Below are positions 53,452 to 64,000 of a DNA stretch of 64,000 nt, in pieces. A program made the position numbers and the translations under genes. Source of the stretch: Plectosphaerella cucumerina (lineage: Eukaryota > Ascomycota > Sordariomycetes > Glomerellales > Plectosphaerellaceae); the NCBI GenBank assembly GCA_020746995.1, contig JAGPXD010000002.1:7626001-7690000 (forward strand), read 5' to 3'. Numbering within the stretch: position 1 is the first letter of the stretch; each line of letters starts with the position of its first letter. The notes under the pieces are model-generated. The model worked only from the letters and a program-made list of their open reading frames with translations. It did not search any database and had not been told where the DNA came from.

Positions 53452-56400
53452 AGGGGCGAAGTGTCGATGGATGAGGCGCACTACGGTGAGGATGAGCATG
53501 ACCAGCCGAGCCACCGGCGAGTGTACAATACAAATAGATGACCTCTGAGGAAACACGGGCATCCACACGTGCGAACGGGAGACTTTTGACGATGAACCCC
53601 CCACCATGAGCTCCCTGTGCTAGCGGCCGGACACGGGATCAGGACGGGCCGCTGTGAGGCGAGCTGCCAGGGGTGCGTTGATTGGGCACGTCACTGCGGA
53701 CGATGCACGACGCAGGGTCAATCACTTGTGACGGAGGCGGTGAGGCGCGAGCTGGTGCCGGATGTAAAGTGTTCCAGAGGGCAGCGCGATGCAGGAGACG
53801 GGCGGCGAAACTCAATGATAGTGCTGGAGGGATCGAGTCAAAAGGCAGGTAGAAATGGCGGTGTCGCGGCCTCTCCCGCTGTCTGCCCTGAGCCGCCAAC
53901 GCGATATCGCTGGAGACCGGCAGAGATCTGAATCTCCCGATTCGCGCGCTGAAAGACATGATAACAGGGTGTGGTCCTGACTCCGGAACGCCTTCCCCTG
54001 GCACGTGCCTCGTGCATTGGAGATGTCGATGGCACCCCTTTCCTCGGAAAGACGAGGCGAGGCGAGGCGACCGGGCCGGACGGACGCTCGGGAGTTGTAA
54101 GGCTGCAGCGAGGGAGTCAGGTCAGTTGCGGTGTGAGGCGACGAGGTTTGCAGCAGCACCTCGTGGCGGCGTCCGGTTATCAGATTGGCTGGGGATGAGG
54201 GGAAGCCGAGAGTGCTGAAGAGGGGATTGTGGGACAGCAGGCTGCGGTGGCCCTGGCGTGTTGCGTGGCAGCGTGGGATGGTGGGCTTCAGAGGTTCGGT
54301 GCTGGAAAGCTTGATTCTTCTTTCGGACCCGGGGCCAAGGCGGTGCGGTGCGGTGCGGTGCCCTACGGGCGGCCCGTGGTCTCCCTGGCTGAGGCTAAGG
54401 ACACCTGGCGCGAGATGAGAGATGACGTGACGGGATGCGGTGATCGACGCCCCCAAAAATGAGAAGTCGTTGACACAGGAACTTGAAAAGACGATGGGTA
54501 TTTGGGCTTGCTTGTCCGCGCCGTTAGGTTGGCCTCGGAGCCGTGGAATTTCACGTTTGCGGGGTGGAAGCCATCGAATGACATGATGTAATAGGGGGGT
54601 GGGCGGCACGGTTACTTGTCGCGAATTGTCAACGGGGTGTCCTATCTGGGCATCTCGCCATTTGCAGCCAGCAGGCGATGTCGGTGGGCCTTATCGCTCG
54701 CGTCTTGGACAACCTACAGATTCCAAGCAGTGACATCTCCGGCGCAATGGCGCGCATCTATGCCTCGAGTTGAGGGGTGGTAATCCGCAAAGAGCTATCG
54801 TGTCGAACGTGGAAAGCCTGGGGGACTGTGGCACATGTCCATTGCGCCCCCAGGTTGTGATACCAAACGGGCATCATCGACATCGCCCAGCTTCGAATGC
54901 AGCTCTTCTTAGGAGCCAGGTCAATCCAGGCTGTCGGTGACGGGACGAGCAAGGTGCACGATGAGATGGAGGTCGCTAGGCTCTAGCAGTGTTCACCTGG
55001 CGACCCCTGCCGCTAAAACCGCGCCAGGGGACCCCGCCGGTCGGCGTCCCGTCTGCCGCCACGCAGCCACCAGATCCAATCATGGCGGGCACCTGGCCCT
55101 CGCCTCCTGCATGTGTTGCGTCGTGCTTCCCACCGCGAGACGAGGCAAGATACAGCAAGTCAAGGGGGGTTCATCAGCATCGGTTTGTCGCAAGGTGCTT
55201 TGCTTTCTGAACGCTCAGACTGCTCTCGGATGCCTCTGCAGAAGGGTTAGAGTTGGGCTTCTGTCGGTCAGGCAAAAATGGCCGTGCCTTCCCCAAGTGC
55301 TGAGGTCAGGGAAACCGTCGGGCCCTGGGCTTCAGGTCGATGCAGGGCAAGCCCCTGGAGGACAGCACCCAGGGTGCCCGCCCACCCAACTGGGCATCGG
55401 CCCCCACTGCTAAACCCGACTTGAGGTGTGTGGTTCTTTCCGTCCAGTCCAGACCTCCCCGACGTTCGAGTCTCTCTTCCACAAGGCTCCTCCCCTCCAG
55501 CTTCAGTTCTCCTCCTTCAACTCTCCTGTCCATCCACCCCGACTCCAGCACATTCGGTGCAAAGAGTGCCATCGCCTTTGCCTCCTTTGTGCCTTTTGGT
55601 CCGTGTTCTGCCCGGGCGCACCCATCCTCGACCCGACCGACCACGACATTTGACTCGGTTTCTTTGAGAAGCGGGATTTCAACCGGTCGCATCCACGCTC
55701 GTCTGCCGCCAGACCTCGCGACCAACCGAGAACATCACCAGCCCGCGGCTCAATATTCTGCTTTCCAAACAGTGTCTTGTCCAGTCGGCAGCGCCATCCC
55801 GAACATTTCGGACTCCTCGCCGCGCCCATCGCCCTCTTTCCCATACCGCTGCATTCCACGCGGTCCGCATTCCGCTGGAGCATCCATCGTCAGGCCCTCG
55901 CCAACTCCGGAACCACACCCCTGTTGCCCCGACACACAAGACGACGACATCGCTCCGAGCTTCGTTCGGCACTCGACTCTTTCTTTGACAAGGCCGCGAC
56001 CCATCAAACAACGGCGTGCATCCATTGTGTTCGACATCTCTCTGTCGCTGTCTCGCTGTAGCCTCTAGCTGTTGCCAGGTACGTTTGGACATTTTATTGC
56101 CTCTTCGCCCACGTCATGTTCGGCGTTTCCACGTCGGCGCATGCGCATCCAGAGCCGGGATATCCTCGACAAGAACCGTTCGATCCAACCTCCTAGTCGT
56201 CCCCGTTGCCGACGGAGATGGCTCGTCATCAGCGAAGATAGTTCCTCGCGCCTGCGCAATGCCCTCGTCCGGTCTCTGCTCGGTCCCTTGACCAGCAGCT
56301 CCTCATCCTTGGTCGCGTCTGGCCTCGCCAGTGACGTTGCTACCCCTCGCCCCTCTCTCCTCCCGCGCGCTGCCTAATTTTCGCCACCCCGACCGAGTCC

Positions 56401-56713
56401 CACGGACCAGCCCCTCGTCCCCTACCCATGCCCGCCCACCATCCATTCACCGAAGGCTCATTGCCAATCGGCATCGTACCCTGTCGGCCAAGGCGAGATT
56501 CCCGTCCACCCGGCCGCGATCTAGGACTTCCATCTTGGAGGGACGGGCCTTGATGTCCATGTGCATGGCGACTGAAGCACTGTGGCTGGTCTCCGAGAAT
56601 TGCCAATACATCTTTCTTTTGCTTTCTCGCCACGCAACACCTCTTGCTGACCTCGATCAACGCAGTAATCCAACCTCGCCTCTTCAACCCTTTGCCGTAT
56701 ACAAGACGATGCT
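53452..56713. other. 3.3-kb intergenic region
   Basis: No convincing gene. From about 55330 the + strand becomes pyrimidine-rich and stays so up to the cyclin start at 56714, consistent with a long leader and promoter for that regulatory gene. A (CGGTG)4 microrepeat is at 54341-54360, and GAGGC repeats lie near 54053-54069. Long ORFs in the leader (for example 55340-56068) are Ser/Pro/Arg-rich and not protein-like. Confidence 0.5.
54341..54360. repeat. Tandem microrepeat (CGGTG)4
   Basis: Four exact tandem copies of the 5-mer CGGTG are read on the + strand. It is a simple repeat in intergenic DNA with no evident function. Confidence 0.7.
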
Positions 56714-58216
56714 ATGGCAGCTGTGATCGGCGACTTCATTTCAGACCCGTCCGCTCACTTCCATAACATGCTAGCCAGCACTGGCCTGTCGCATCAGCGC
56801 AAGCCCTCGCACGAATCCTCGTACCGATCCTCGAGCTGTCCTCGCAACACGGATACCCACCGCTCCTCGCCCAGCTCCCGGCAGCGACGAGAGCCCGGCG
56901 ATAACCCGAACAAGCCTGCGCCGTCAGCGTCGGGAGCGTCTCGCTTCCCGACACCCCCATCGTCGTCCTCGCCAAGCGTCGCTTCCGCCAACATTCGGGC
57001 TCAGAATGCGGAGGGCGCAGGCTTGATGGCAACGCAGGCACACGCAGCCGCTCACGTCGGCCCCTCGACCACAACCCTCACTTCACCTAGGCACCAGCAG
57101 CCGTCTCCCAGCTCCGATGCGTCACCGGCCACCACGGCCATTGGTGCATACCCCATTGACGAGGCCTCCTCCCCGCGGTCTCAGTCTCAGGGCCAGACCA
57201 TCCGAGTACGCGATCTGGCGCATATCCAGAGCCTCGCTCGCGCCGACGTCTTGACGGGCAACGGGTCCGGTCTGCTCAGCGACTCCCATTCCCAGCAAGT
57301 CAAGTACGAGATCAGCGGCATGCCCATCGGCGACATCATCGAGATGGTCGCTGCGCTGCTGACCAAGATCACGACCACAAACGACTTGCAGCATGACGCC
57401 ATGCAGAGGAACGTCGCGCACCAGCAGCAGGCCAACCAAAACAGCGAGGCTGGCCACGGCTCCTCAATGAGTCCTCTGAGCACCTCTGTGCTTGCTTTCC
57501 ACGGAAAGAACATTCCGGCCATCACCATCCTCAGCTACCTCTCCCGTATCCACAAGTATTGTCCGACAACATTTGAGGTCTTTCTCAGCTTGCTCGTCTA
57601 CTTTGATCGGATGACGGAAAGGGTAAACGACATGGTCGTTAAGAGTGAGGAGGCACGGCGCCAGGGCAACAGCCCTGAACCTCAGACGGCAAGCACCGTC
57701 TCAACGGCAAAGGACGTGGACATGGATGACGGGGAGGGTGGCGATGCCGAATCAGACTCGGATCTCGCAGACGATGACGACGACGACGACGGGATGCAGG
57801 GCCAGTCGTCAAAGAAGGATGGCGACGAAACGCCGTCTGCCGCTGGCGCGACTTCGCCCGCCATCACACCAGCCACATACTTTGTGGTGGACAGCTTCAA
57901 TATCCACCGGCTTGTTATCGCCGGTGTGACCTGCGCGAGCAAGTTCTTCTCGGATGTGTTCTACACCAATTCGAGATATGCCAAGGTATGCTACAAGTCA
58001 TTCGGAGGTCCTTGTTCGAGATGCTAACCCGATTGTCAGGTCGGCGGGCTGCCCCTTGCGGAGCTGAACCATCTGGAGCTCCAATTCCTCCTTCTAAACG
58101 ACTTCCGACTGGCCGTGCCGGTCGAGGACCTGGAAGCGTATGCTACCATGCTTGTTGAATTTTACGCACGCGAGGTGGTCGTCCCACAATCGCGGTCTGT
58201 GCCGGCCGATGCTTAG
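56714..58216 (+). CDS. preg: PHO85-type cyclin, PREG/Pho80-like phosphate regulator
   Basis: Two exons (56714-57985, 58040-58216) encode 482 residues, close to the length of Neurospora PREG. The first 200 residues are Ser/Pro-rich and disordered. The cyclin core starts near YEISGMPIGDIIEMVAALLTKI and continues with IPAITILSYLSRIHKYCPTTFEVFLSLLVYFDRM. A variable acidic insert follows (DDDDDDDG). It then resumes with YFVVDSFNIHRLVIAGVTCASKFFSDVFYTNSRYAK, and exon 2 adds VGGLPLAELNHLELQFLLLNDFRL. These are the conserved blocks of Pho80/Pcl cyclins. Family knowledge: with the PGOV/Pho85 kinase it represses the phosphate-response factor NUC-1/Pho4 when phosphate is plentiful. Assignment to PREG rather than another Pcl is based on overall pattern. 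Confidence 0.85.
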
Positions 58217-59317
58217 CATACGCCCACGCTCTGATTTTTGCTACGAAGACTGATACCCTGATACACATTTGGAGAAGGCTTGGCTGAGCCGGGTCATGAT
58301 TCATGGGTGGAGGCATGACGGACAGGGTACACGATGATGCGGCACTGCCTCTGGCGTGCTCTAGAGCGTTGTTTGTATGGTATGATGCCCGGGGAGGGAC
58401 ACGGCGTTCAGAGGTCGGCCTTGCTTCTTGCCTGCTACTTATAGATTGGGGACAACGTAATTACGGAGCCAGGTTTTGGGACAGACTTGTTCTGGGTGCC
58501 TCAGTGACATGAGATGTGTCACGGCTTCTTCTGTCAGGCCCAGCCGGTTTTTCGTGTGCAGTCAAGCATTGAGGGGTTGTCACAAATGGACATCTGTTCC
58601 CCTTGAGGTTCAGAGGACTGACGCGTACAGGCTTTGTGGGCTGTGCCCAAGTCTCATGCAAATTCAGGCAACTCTGGCAGTTTAGACACGTTGTACGCCA
58701 TGCATGCTGACATGGCCGAGCCCTTGTCGTGAAAACTCTAGATAGCTTCACATAATCGATGTCACCTTGTCAAAGGTTCTATGAGTTCCACCAAGCATGT
58801 GACATCGACGCACGTGCTTGCACCACTATGTCATCTGCTCTTTTTTGCTTCTCCGGCAGAACAGCCCCCTCCTGTAAGCTTAGCACGACAACTTTAAGGA
58901 TCAGGTCAACAATAGACAATCCTCAAGCTTTGTTCATCGGGTTCCTCATAAAGTCATATCTCCTACAACCTGGTAGGTGATGTCGGGTCCATTGTAACCT
59001 TGCCGGCCCACTCACTTCCCTTCGAGCGGCTAAGACCGAAGGCCAACTCTCGGAAGCCGAAACTGACGACCGAGGAGGGCCCACCCATGGCGAGGCCGGA
59101 CCAATGGCAGTGGCGAGCGGGAGCGAAATACCGCAAGCAGGTTCCCAAGCGTCCCGTCGGTCGGCGAACGCCTCGGGTGCATTCTATCCACTGTTTTTTC
59201 TCCCGAGAGTTCTGTCCTCAGCATCATCCTCCCGTCGAACAGTCCTAGACGCTCTCACCTTCCGACTGACGCCCCTTGCCTTCCTTCCTCAAGACACCAA
59301 GACACAGACTGGCCAAG
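58217..59317. other. Intergenic region
   Basis: About 1.1 kb. The part around 58730-58990 is AT-richer than its neighbours. The last 100 bp are pyrimidine-rich ahead of the isocitrate dehydrogenase start. No gene seen. Confidence 0.5.
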
Positions 59318-60616
59318 ATGTTGACCCGGGGAACTGCGCAGGTACGTTGCAATTGATAGGAGTCGCTGCCGGTGACGTCGAGGAGAGCGCCACCAGCCGC
59401 CCGTCCGCCCGCTCGCGTGCCCGAGGATGAAGAACACCGCAGACTGACGCGCAACAGGTCCTGCGCACCGCTACTCAGCAGTCCGTGATCCCTCGCGCCG
59501 GCTACGCGACGATCCAGTCCGACATCTTCAAGCCCACTAAGTTCGGTGGCAAGTACACCGTCACCCTGATCCCCGGTGACGGTATCGGTGCCGAGGTCGC
59601 CGAGAGCGTCAAGACCATCTTCAAGGCCGACAATGTCCCCATTGAGTGGGAGCAGGTCGACGTCTCGGGCGTCGACGCCACCTCTGAGCGCACCGAGGAC
59701 CTCTTCCGCGAGTCGGTCGCCTCGCTGCGCCGCAACAAGCTCGGCCTCAAGGGCATCCTGCACACCCCCATCTCGCGCTCTGGCCACCAGTCCTTCAACG
59801 TGGCCATGCGCCAGGAGCTCGACATCTACGCCTCCATCTGCCTGATCAAGAACATCCCCGGCTACAAGACACGCCACGAGAACGTCGACCTCGCCATCAT
59901 CCGTGAGAACACCGAGGGCGAGTACTCTGGCCTCGAGCACCAGTCGGTCCCCGGCGTCGTCGAGTCGCTCAAGATCATCACCCGCCAGAAGTCGGAGCGC
60001 ATCGCCAAGTTCGCCTTCAACTTCGCCCTGGCCAACTCCCGCAAGAAGGTCACCTGCATCCACAAGGCCAACATCATGAAGCTGGCCGACGGCCTGTTCC
60101 GCTCCACCTTCCACCAGACCGCCAAGGAGTACCCCACCCTTGAGGTCAACGACATGATTGTCGACAACGCCTCCATGCAGGCCGTCGGCCGTCCCCAGCA
60201 GTTCGACGTCCTCGTCATGCCCAACCTCTACGGTGGCATCCTGTCCAACATTGGCGCCGCCCTGGTCGGTGGCCCCGGTCTCGTCCCCGGCTGCAACATG
60301 GGCCGCGACGTCGCCGTCTTCGAGCCCGGCTGCCGTCACGTCGGTCTCGACATCAAGGGCAAGGACCAGGCCAACCCCACCGCCCTGCTCCTGTCCGGCT
60401 CCATGCTCCTGCGCCACCTTGGCCTGGACGACCACGCCAACCGCATCTCCCAGGCCGTCTACGGCGTCATTGCCGATGGGTACGTCCGCCTGAGTTTCGT
60501 CTCTGATAACCCCCCGCTAACCTCCCCGCAGCAAGACCCGCACCCGCGACATGGGCGGCGATGCCACCACCCACCAGTTCACCAAGGCCATCCTCGACAA
60601 GATGGAGACCCTGTAA
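59318..60616 (+). CDS. IDH1: NAD-dependent isocitrate dehydrogenase, subunit 1 (regulatory), mitochondrial
   Basis: Three exons (59318-59341, 59458-60479, 60532-60616) encode 376 residues. A short mitochondrial presequence (MLTRGTAQVLRTATQQ) is followed by YTVTLIPGDGIGAEVAESVK. Other family motifs are IRENTEGEYSGLEHQ, NKANIMKLADGLF-like HKANIMKLADGLF, DNASMQ, MPNLYGGILSNIGAALVGGPGLVPGCN and HPTALLLSG-like NPTALLLSGSMLLRHL. The VDVSGVD and LGLKGILHTP segments fit subunit 1, whose altered isocitrate site binds AMP and citrate regulators. Family knowledge: it forms the octameric IDH with subunit 2 in the TCA cycle. Exon 1 is just 24 nt and intron 1 is 116 nt, the longest intron in the window. 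Strong C-ending codon bias suggests high expression. Confidence 0.93.
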
Positions 60617-60965
60617 ATGAAGGTCCCGCGACCGCTTACCAAATGATACCTCGATCCCTTTACCTTGTGTCAACACCCTGAAAATCGACATCTCGATCAC
60701 CGAAAGGCGCCGCAGACGATGGATGAATGAACACCCATCGGAAGCTCGGCATAGATACATAGACGCCGGGGGTTCACACCGAGCCGCCCGGCCGGCTTGG
60801 AGAGTGGAAGTGTTGTACACCGAGTGTGTGCCAGGAGGTGATAACCTGCAGCTGGAGATTGTACGTGCCGGCCAGTGTTGTGTACGTAGCATAGGAGTCA
60901 TGCAATGCATATGAATTGTTTTCCTTTCACGCCTGTGGACGTGATTTGCGGTGGTGAAAAAGGAG
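60617..60965. other. Intergenic region between IDH1 and tRNA
   Basis: About 350 bp holding the IDH1 3' flank and the tRNA termination signal. No other gene seen. Confidence 0.5.
60957..60961 (-). terminator. RNA polymerase III T5 terminator
   Basis: Five consecutive T on the minus strand start 4 nt past the tRNA discriminator base, as expected for a functional polymerase III unit. Confidence 0.6.
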
Positions 60966-61037
60966 ATCCCATGCCGAGGGTTGAACTCGGGGCACTGGAG
61001 TTTAAGTCCATGATGTTGACCACTACACCACATGGGA
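60966..61037 (-). tRNA. tRNA gene, anticodon UAA (Leu by code), class I-like fold
   Basis: Read on the minus strand, the 7-bp acceptor stem is TCCCATG/CATGGGA. The D arm is GTGT-AGTGGTCA-ACAT. The anticodon arm is ATGGA-CTTAAAC-TCCAG with anticodon TAA and one mismatch at its outer pair (27-43). The variable loop is 4 nt (TGCC). The T arm is CCGAG-TTCAACC-CTCGG. The A box TGGTGTAGTGG and B box GAGTTCAACCC fit the RNA polymerase III promoter. A T5 terminator follows 4 nt after the discriminator base (plus-strand A run at 60957-60961). No intron is present. A UAA anticodon should mean leucine, but leucine tRNAs have a long variable arm, which is absent here, so the amino acid is uncertain. Confidence 0.8.
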
Positions 61038-61481
61038 TCGAGAATTGGCGCTGCTGTGGGCAATATGACGGAGAGTAGGTCCTGGGAATGGCAGGAGATA
61101 TTTCGGGAAGCTGCAGGCTGCAGTGGCCGCAAACAGGTGCACTTCGGATGCTGAGGGGTGCATCCAGAGTAGGAGAGAAGCGGCAGAAGATAACCTGCAG
61201 ACACATGAAAGCATGGCCAGAGACTTAATAACAGCTGCTTTATCGAAATATTGGCCTCGAGCGTCGACAAGTAACAGTCTTGTGCACAACCATACATGTC
61301 TGGTAGTTGGTCTGTCGCGACTGGACTGCGGAGGAGCTTTATCCCGATAGCCGAATCCCGTCTTGGGTCTCACAAGGCTGACTGGATCTGGGATCCACCT
61401 TGCACCCACTGTGAAGAACTTCACTTTGCCACTGAGACAGTCTCATCATTGTCGTCATTGCAAGACACTGTGCATCTGGCC
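61038..61481. other. Intergenic region upstream of GNAT gene
   Basis: About 440 bp. An in-frame ATG at 61296 would extend the GNAT protein by 62 residues, but this stretch does not look like conserved protein. No other gene seen. Confidence 0.45.
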
Positions 61482-62159
61482 ATGAAGTGGACCGAGTCTG
61501 TTTCTCATCGGCCAGTCGAGGCAGAGGTGCTGCGGTCCATCCATGCGTCGGACCAGGAAATGTACCCTGCGGCTCTGCCGCTTCGCCGCCTCCAGGACTG
61601 GGTAGAAGCCGCTCCATGGCTGTCTATTGAGTTTGTCGTCAACAACACGCCCATGGGCGTTGTCGTCGCGTTGCCCGTGAAAGGCGCCAGCTGGGATGGG
61701 CTTCTCAGGGGCACCCTGAAGGAAATCGACATTGAAGCGTCCCGGGATTTCGGCAAGGACGAGGTCGGCATACACATTTTCCACGTCGAGAGATATGAGA
61801 CTTCCTCTACACAGGATGCTGTGCGGTTCAGGGGATTTGGGAATTATGCAGTCAGTGCTGTACTAGACGCAGCGAGAGCCAGGGGCTACAAGATCCTGGG
61901 GACGTCTGGTATGTGGTCGAGGCAACCTTGCCTGATCAAGTGAGCGGATAATTGACAAGAAGCAGCCTTGACAGCCACGGAAGATGGACATCGGGCCTTT
62001 GACAGGCTGGGGTTTCGGCCAACAGGATACGAGGAAGTTTGGGTGGATGGTGAGGCTCCGCGGAGTGGCTCGCAGGACGCAGGGCCCGACGATGGCCGGC
62101 AAGTGAGCCGGGCGCGGATGATGCGGCGGGATGAGACAGAGCGGACGTGGACGAGCTGA
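61482..62159 (+). CDS. GNAT-family N-acetyltransferase
   Basis: Two exons (61482-61908, 61975-62159) encode 203 residues from the preferred start MKWTESVSHRPVEAEVLRS. The AA-rich motif YPAALPLRRLQDWVEAAP and the following beta strands (SIEFVVNNTPMGVVVALPV) fit a GNAT fold. The acetyl-CoA region comes late: FRGFGNYAVSAVLDAARARGYKILGTS, then across the intron ATEDGHRAFDRLGFRPTGYEEVW, the usual ending AxxxxxxLGF. The exon 2 start is the second AG after the branch region; the nearer AG breaks the frame. Family knowledge: acetyl transfer to an amine; the substrate is unknown. A 62-residue N-terminal extension from the ATG at 61296 is possible. The last 40 residues are Arg/Asp-rich and divergent. 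Confidence 0.72.
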
Positions 62160-62961
62160 CCAACCATCGCCGAAGTGGCCGGAGCGGCGCCGAGGCATGA
62201 AGCGGTCAATCAACAGAGTGGTCGGTGTCCCGCCGTGATGCGGCAAGCCGGGCGGTGAGGGTCGGGCCAGGCCTTGCCGTTCGTGCTGTTTCGGAGACTT
62301 TACAATGAGATACGGGGCGATCAATCGGCGGAGGAGGCTTCAGTTTGTCCGGTGCAAGCAGTGCAAGAATGAGGGAGTCGGAGCCGAGGCACAGGGAGCC
62401 ATGGTGTGCTGTCCTAGACTTCTAGGGCCGCCCGGCCGAAGCCGTTGTGGACCCTGTCTGATGCAACTTTCCAAGTTGACGACGGGAAAATTCTGGGCGT
62501 CAGCACCTAATCGCATCGACGACTGTTCACTCACTGCAATGACTACGGAAACCTCCGTTGTGATGATCTCTAGAGTTCATAAAGCCTGCCTACTCTACAT
62601 ATTCCACACTTGACAGACGATCAACTTTGGAAGCACGACATCAGACCCAAATCTGTCCTTCCATTGCGCAATGAGGGGTCATGTTACCCCACTTGGCAGC
62701 CCTCGACTGAGTCGTTCAACCCCGATGCACTTCCTCCAAGCCGAGGCCCAAGGCATTTTGAAGGGTGAAAAAGGCTGCATCGATTGGTAATGCTCCACTC
62801 TTGACCACGTTGACCTGGAACCGGCGACGCCAGAGGCGGGCACCACTTCCCAACGCGTCCTTTTCCGCCCGGCAGAGCCTTCTAGCGCCTGTTCCATCTC
62901 CAGATTCTAGAAACCACGGTGCCGCGCATAACGCCGAACCAGGGGACCACCCGAACCCCAG

Positions 62962-62982
62962 TCGCCATTCGCCATTCGCCAT
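62962..62982. repeat. Tandem (TCGCCAT)3 microrepeat in promoter
   Basis: Three exact tandem copies of the 7-mer TCGCCAT lie about 235-250 bp upstream of the MDR reductase start. A regulatory role is possible but unproven. Confidence 0.6.
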
Positions 62983-63136
62983 TCGGACTTCACGTTACTA
63001 TGACGTTGCCAGCCAGAAGCAGCAGCAGAAGCCCCTGTTTGCTCCCCCAGATCCGCCGAGGCACTTGTTGCTTGGCCAGATTTGTAATGATGTCGCAGGA
63101 GGGGCATCAGGGTGGTTCAACAATGACTTGAAGCGG

Positions 63137-63142
63137 TATAAA
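63137..63142 (+). promoter_or_regulatory. TATA box of MDR reductase gene
   Basis: TATAAA in the context CGGTATAAAGAG lies 73 bp upstream of the ATG, followed by a CT- and CA-rich leader. Its position and match are good for a regulated, strongly expressed gene. Confidence 0.55.
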
Positions 63143-63214
63143 GAGATGTGACGTCCCTCGCATCATCTCACTCCCATCACTTCTCATCCAACATACCCAT
63201 ATACATCTCACACA

Positions 63215-64000
63215 ATGGCTCCTACACAGAACAAGTCCCTTATCTACAAGGCGGTCCCCGAGACCTTCCCCGAGGCGGGCAAGCACCTCACCGTTGAGGA
63301 CCGCCCCATCGACCTCGACACCGCCGAGCTCAACGGCGGCGTCCTCGTCAAGGTCCTCTACACCTCCTTCGACCCCTACCTCCGCGGCCGCATGAGGGAC
63401 CCCAAGATCAAGTCCTACAGCCCGCCCCTCACCCCCGGCGAGCCCCTCCAGTCCGCCATCGCCGGCAAGGTCGTCCGCTCCGACACCCCCGAGTTCCAGC
63501 CCGGTGATACCGTCGCCGCTTTCTACGGCAACAACGCCGAGTACACCATCATCCCCGGCGCGTACATCCCCCACGTCGGTCTCCGCAAGGTCGACAACAC
63601 CAACGGCCTGCCCCTCTCCTACTACGTCGGCTACCTCGGCATGCCCGGTACCACCGCCGTCGAGGGCCTGTACGAGATTGGCGTCCCCAAGAAGGACGAG
63701 ACCATCTTCATCTCCTCCGCTGCCGGCGCTGTCGGCCAGCTGGTCGGTCAGCTCGCCAAGGCCGAGGGCCTCACCGTCATCGGCTCCGTCGGCTCCAAGG
63801 AGAAGGCCGAGTACGTCAAGTCGCTCGGCTTCGACGCCGTCTTCAACTACAAGGAGGAGAAGCCCCTCGATGCCCTCCGCCGCCTCGCCCCCAACGGCGT
63901 CGATATTTACTGGGACAACGTCGGTGGCGACACCCTCGAGGCCGCCCTCGAGGTCATGAACAACAACGGCCGCATCATCGCCTGCGGCGCCATCAGTGGC
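63215..64000 (+). CDS. NADP-dependent MDR reductase (alkenal/one oxidoreductase, zinc-independent), 3' end outside window
   Basis: 262 codons are open from the ATG to the end of the window with no stop, so the gene is truncated by the window. The N-terminal GroES-like part shows VLVKVLYTSFDPYLRGRM, the fingerprint of the leukotriene B4 12-hydroxydehydrogenase/alkenal reductase group, followed by SAIAGKVVRSDTPEFQPGDTV. YVGYLGMPGTTAVEGLYEIG and the NADPH motif SSAAGAVGQLVGQLAK come next, then FDAVFNYKEE and VDIYWDNVGGDTLEAAL. Family knowledge: NADPH-dependent reduction of alpha,beta-unsaturated carbonyls or related substrates in the cytosol. Codon use is very strongly biased toward C-ending codons, and a TATA box and pyrimidine-rich leader precede it, suggesting high or inducible expression. 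Confidence 0.9.
   Translation, partial: MAPTQNKSLIYKAVPETFPEAGKHLTVEDRPIDLDTAELNGGVLVKVLYTSFDPYLRGRMRDPKIKSYSPPLTPGEPLQSAIAGKVVRSDTPEFQPGDTVAAFYGNNAEYTIIPGAYIPHVGLRKVDNTNGLPLSYYVGYLGMPGTTAVEGLYEIGVPKKDETIFISSAAGAVGQLVGQLAKAEGLTVIGSVGSKEKAEYVKSLGFDAVFNYKEEKPLDALRRLAPNGVDIYWDNVGGDTLEAALEVMNNNGRIIACGAISG

Larger units (their letters stand above)
62160..63214. other. Intergenic region, promoter of MDR reductase
   Basis: About 1.05 kb. It holds a three-copy 7-mer repeat at 62962-62982 and a TATA box at 63137-63142, both upstream of the last gene. No further gene seen. Confidence 0.5.

Noticed and set aside
55340..56068. 242-codon plus-strand ORF ahead of the cyclin gene
   Set aside because: Ser/Pro/Arg-rich translation of a pyrimidine-rich leader, with equally long ORFs in the other two frames; more likely 5' UTR or promoter.
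59245..60435. 396-codon minus-strand ORF opposite IDH1
   Set aside because: Same cause: antisense frame of a highly biased gene. The translation is a Val/Asp/Gly/Leu repeat-like sequence without domain features.
61296..61481. N-terminal extension of the GNAT protein
   Set aside because: In frame with an ATG, but the 62 residues look like non-coding translation; the ATG at 61482 begins where family-like sequence begins. Kept as an alternative in the gene entry.
62962..62982. CRISPR-like or satellite array
   Set aside because: Only three 7-bp units without spacers; a simple tandem microrepeat.

Overview
The window is nuclear DNA of a filamentous ascomycete, most likely a Sordariomycete. The evidence is short spliceosomal introns (about 45-115 nt, GT..AG, with CTAAC/CTGAC-like branch sites), GC-rich codon use, monocistronic genes on both strands, a hydrophobic surface-binding protein family member, and fungal versions of housekeeping genes (Sid1-type kinase, SWR1, PREG/Pho80-type cyclin, ENA P-type ATPase). 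The genus cannot be fixed from the sequence alone. I support 23 protein genes (the first and last are cut by the window ends) and one tRNA-like gene. Exon limits were worked out by hand from splice signals and from continuity of the protein family.

Layout. 1-5 kb: 3' end of a UBX-domain p97/Cdc48 adaptor and a GCK-family kinase of the septation network. 5-34 kb: an accessory block of metabolism and transport genes: a four-carbon acid sugar kinase, a Trk-type potassium transporter, a ChrA-type chromate transporter, a flavin monooxygenase with an N-terminal NTF2/SnoaL-like domain, a secreted type-B carboxylesterase, a class II aldolase, a DenD-like sugar-acid dehydrogenase, an alpha-glucoside-type MFS permease, a GH31 glycosidase, a Zn2Cys6 regulator, a D-2-hydroxyacid dehydrogenase, an MDR oxidoreductase and a small orphan protein. 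35-42 kb: a complex I subunit divergent from SWR1, then an HsbA-like secreted protein. 42.4-47.4 kb: a 5-kb stretch with no convincing gene. 47-64 kb: ENA-type ATPase, Erv2-like sulfhydryl oxidase, proteasome beta-1 subunit, a 3.3-kb gap, PREG-like cyclin, NAD-isocitrate dehydrogenase subunit 1, tRNA, GNAT acetyltransferase and an MDR alkenal/one-type reductase cut by the window end.

The genes that look most like they work together lie between 5 and 31 kb. The DUF1537 kinase, class II aldolase and DenD-like dehydrogenase have the chemistry for oxidation, phosphorylation and aldol cleavage of a four-carbon (or related) sugar acid; in many Pezizomycotina the kinase and aldolase domains occur in one fused polypeptide. 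Next to them, the MFS permease and the intracellular GH31 enzyme share a divergent promoter that carries two copies of a CGG-N-CCG palindrome, with a Zn2Cys6 regulator directly downstream. An exact 18-bp palindrome lies upstream of the DenD-like gene. The best candidate for an undescribed system here is this sugar-acid and alpha-glucoside catabolic neighbourhood. A secondary curiosity is the tRNA gene with a UAA (leucine) anticodon but a short class I variable loop.
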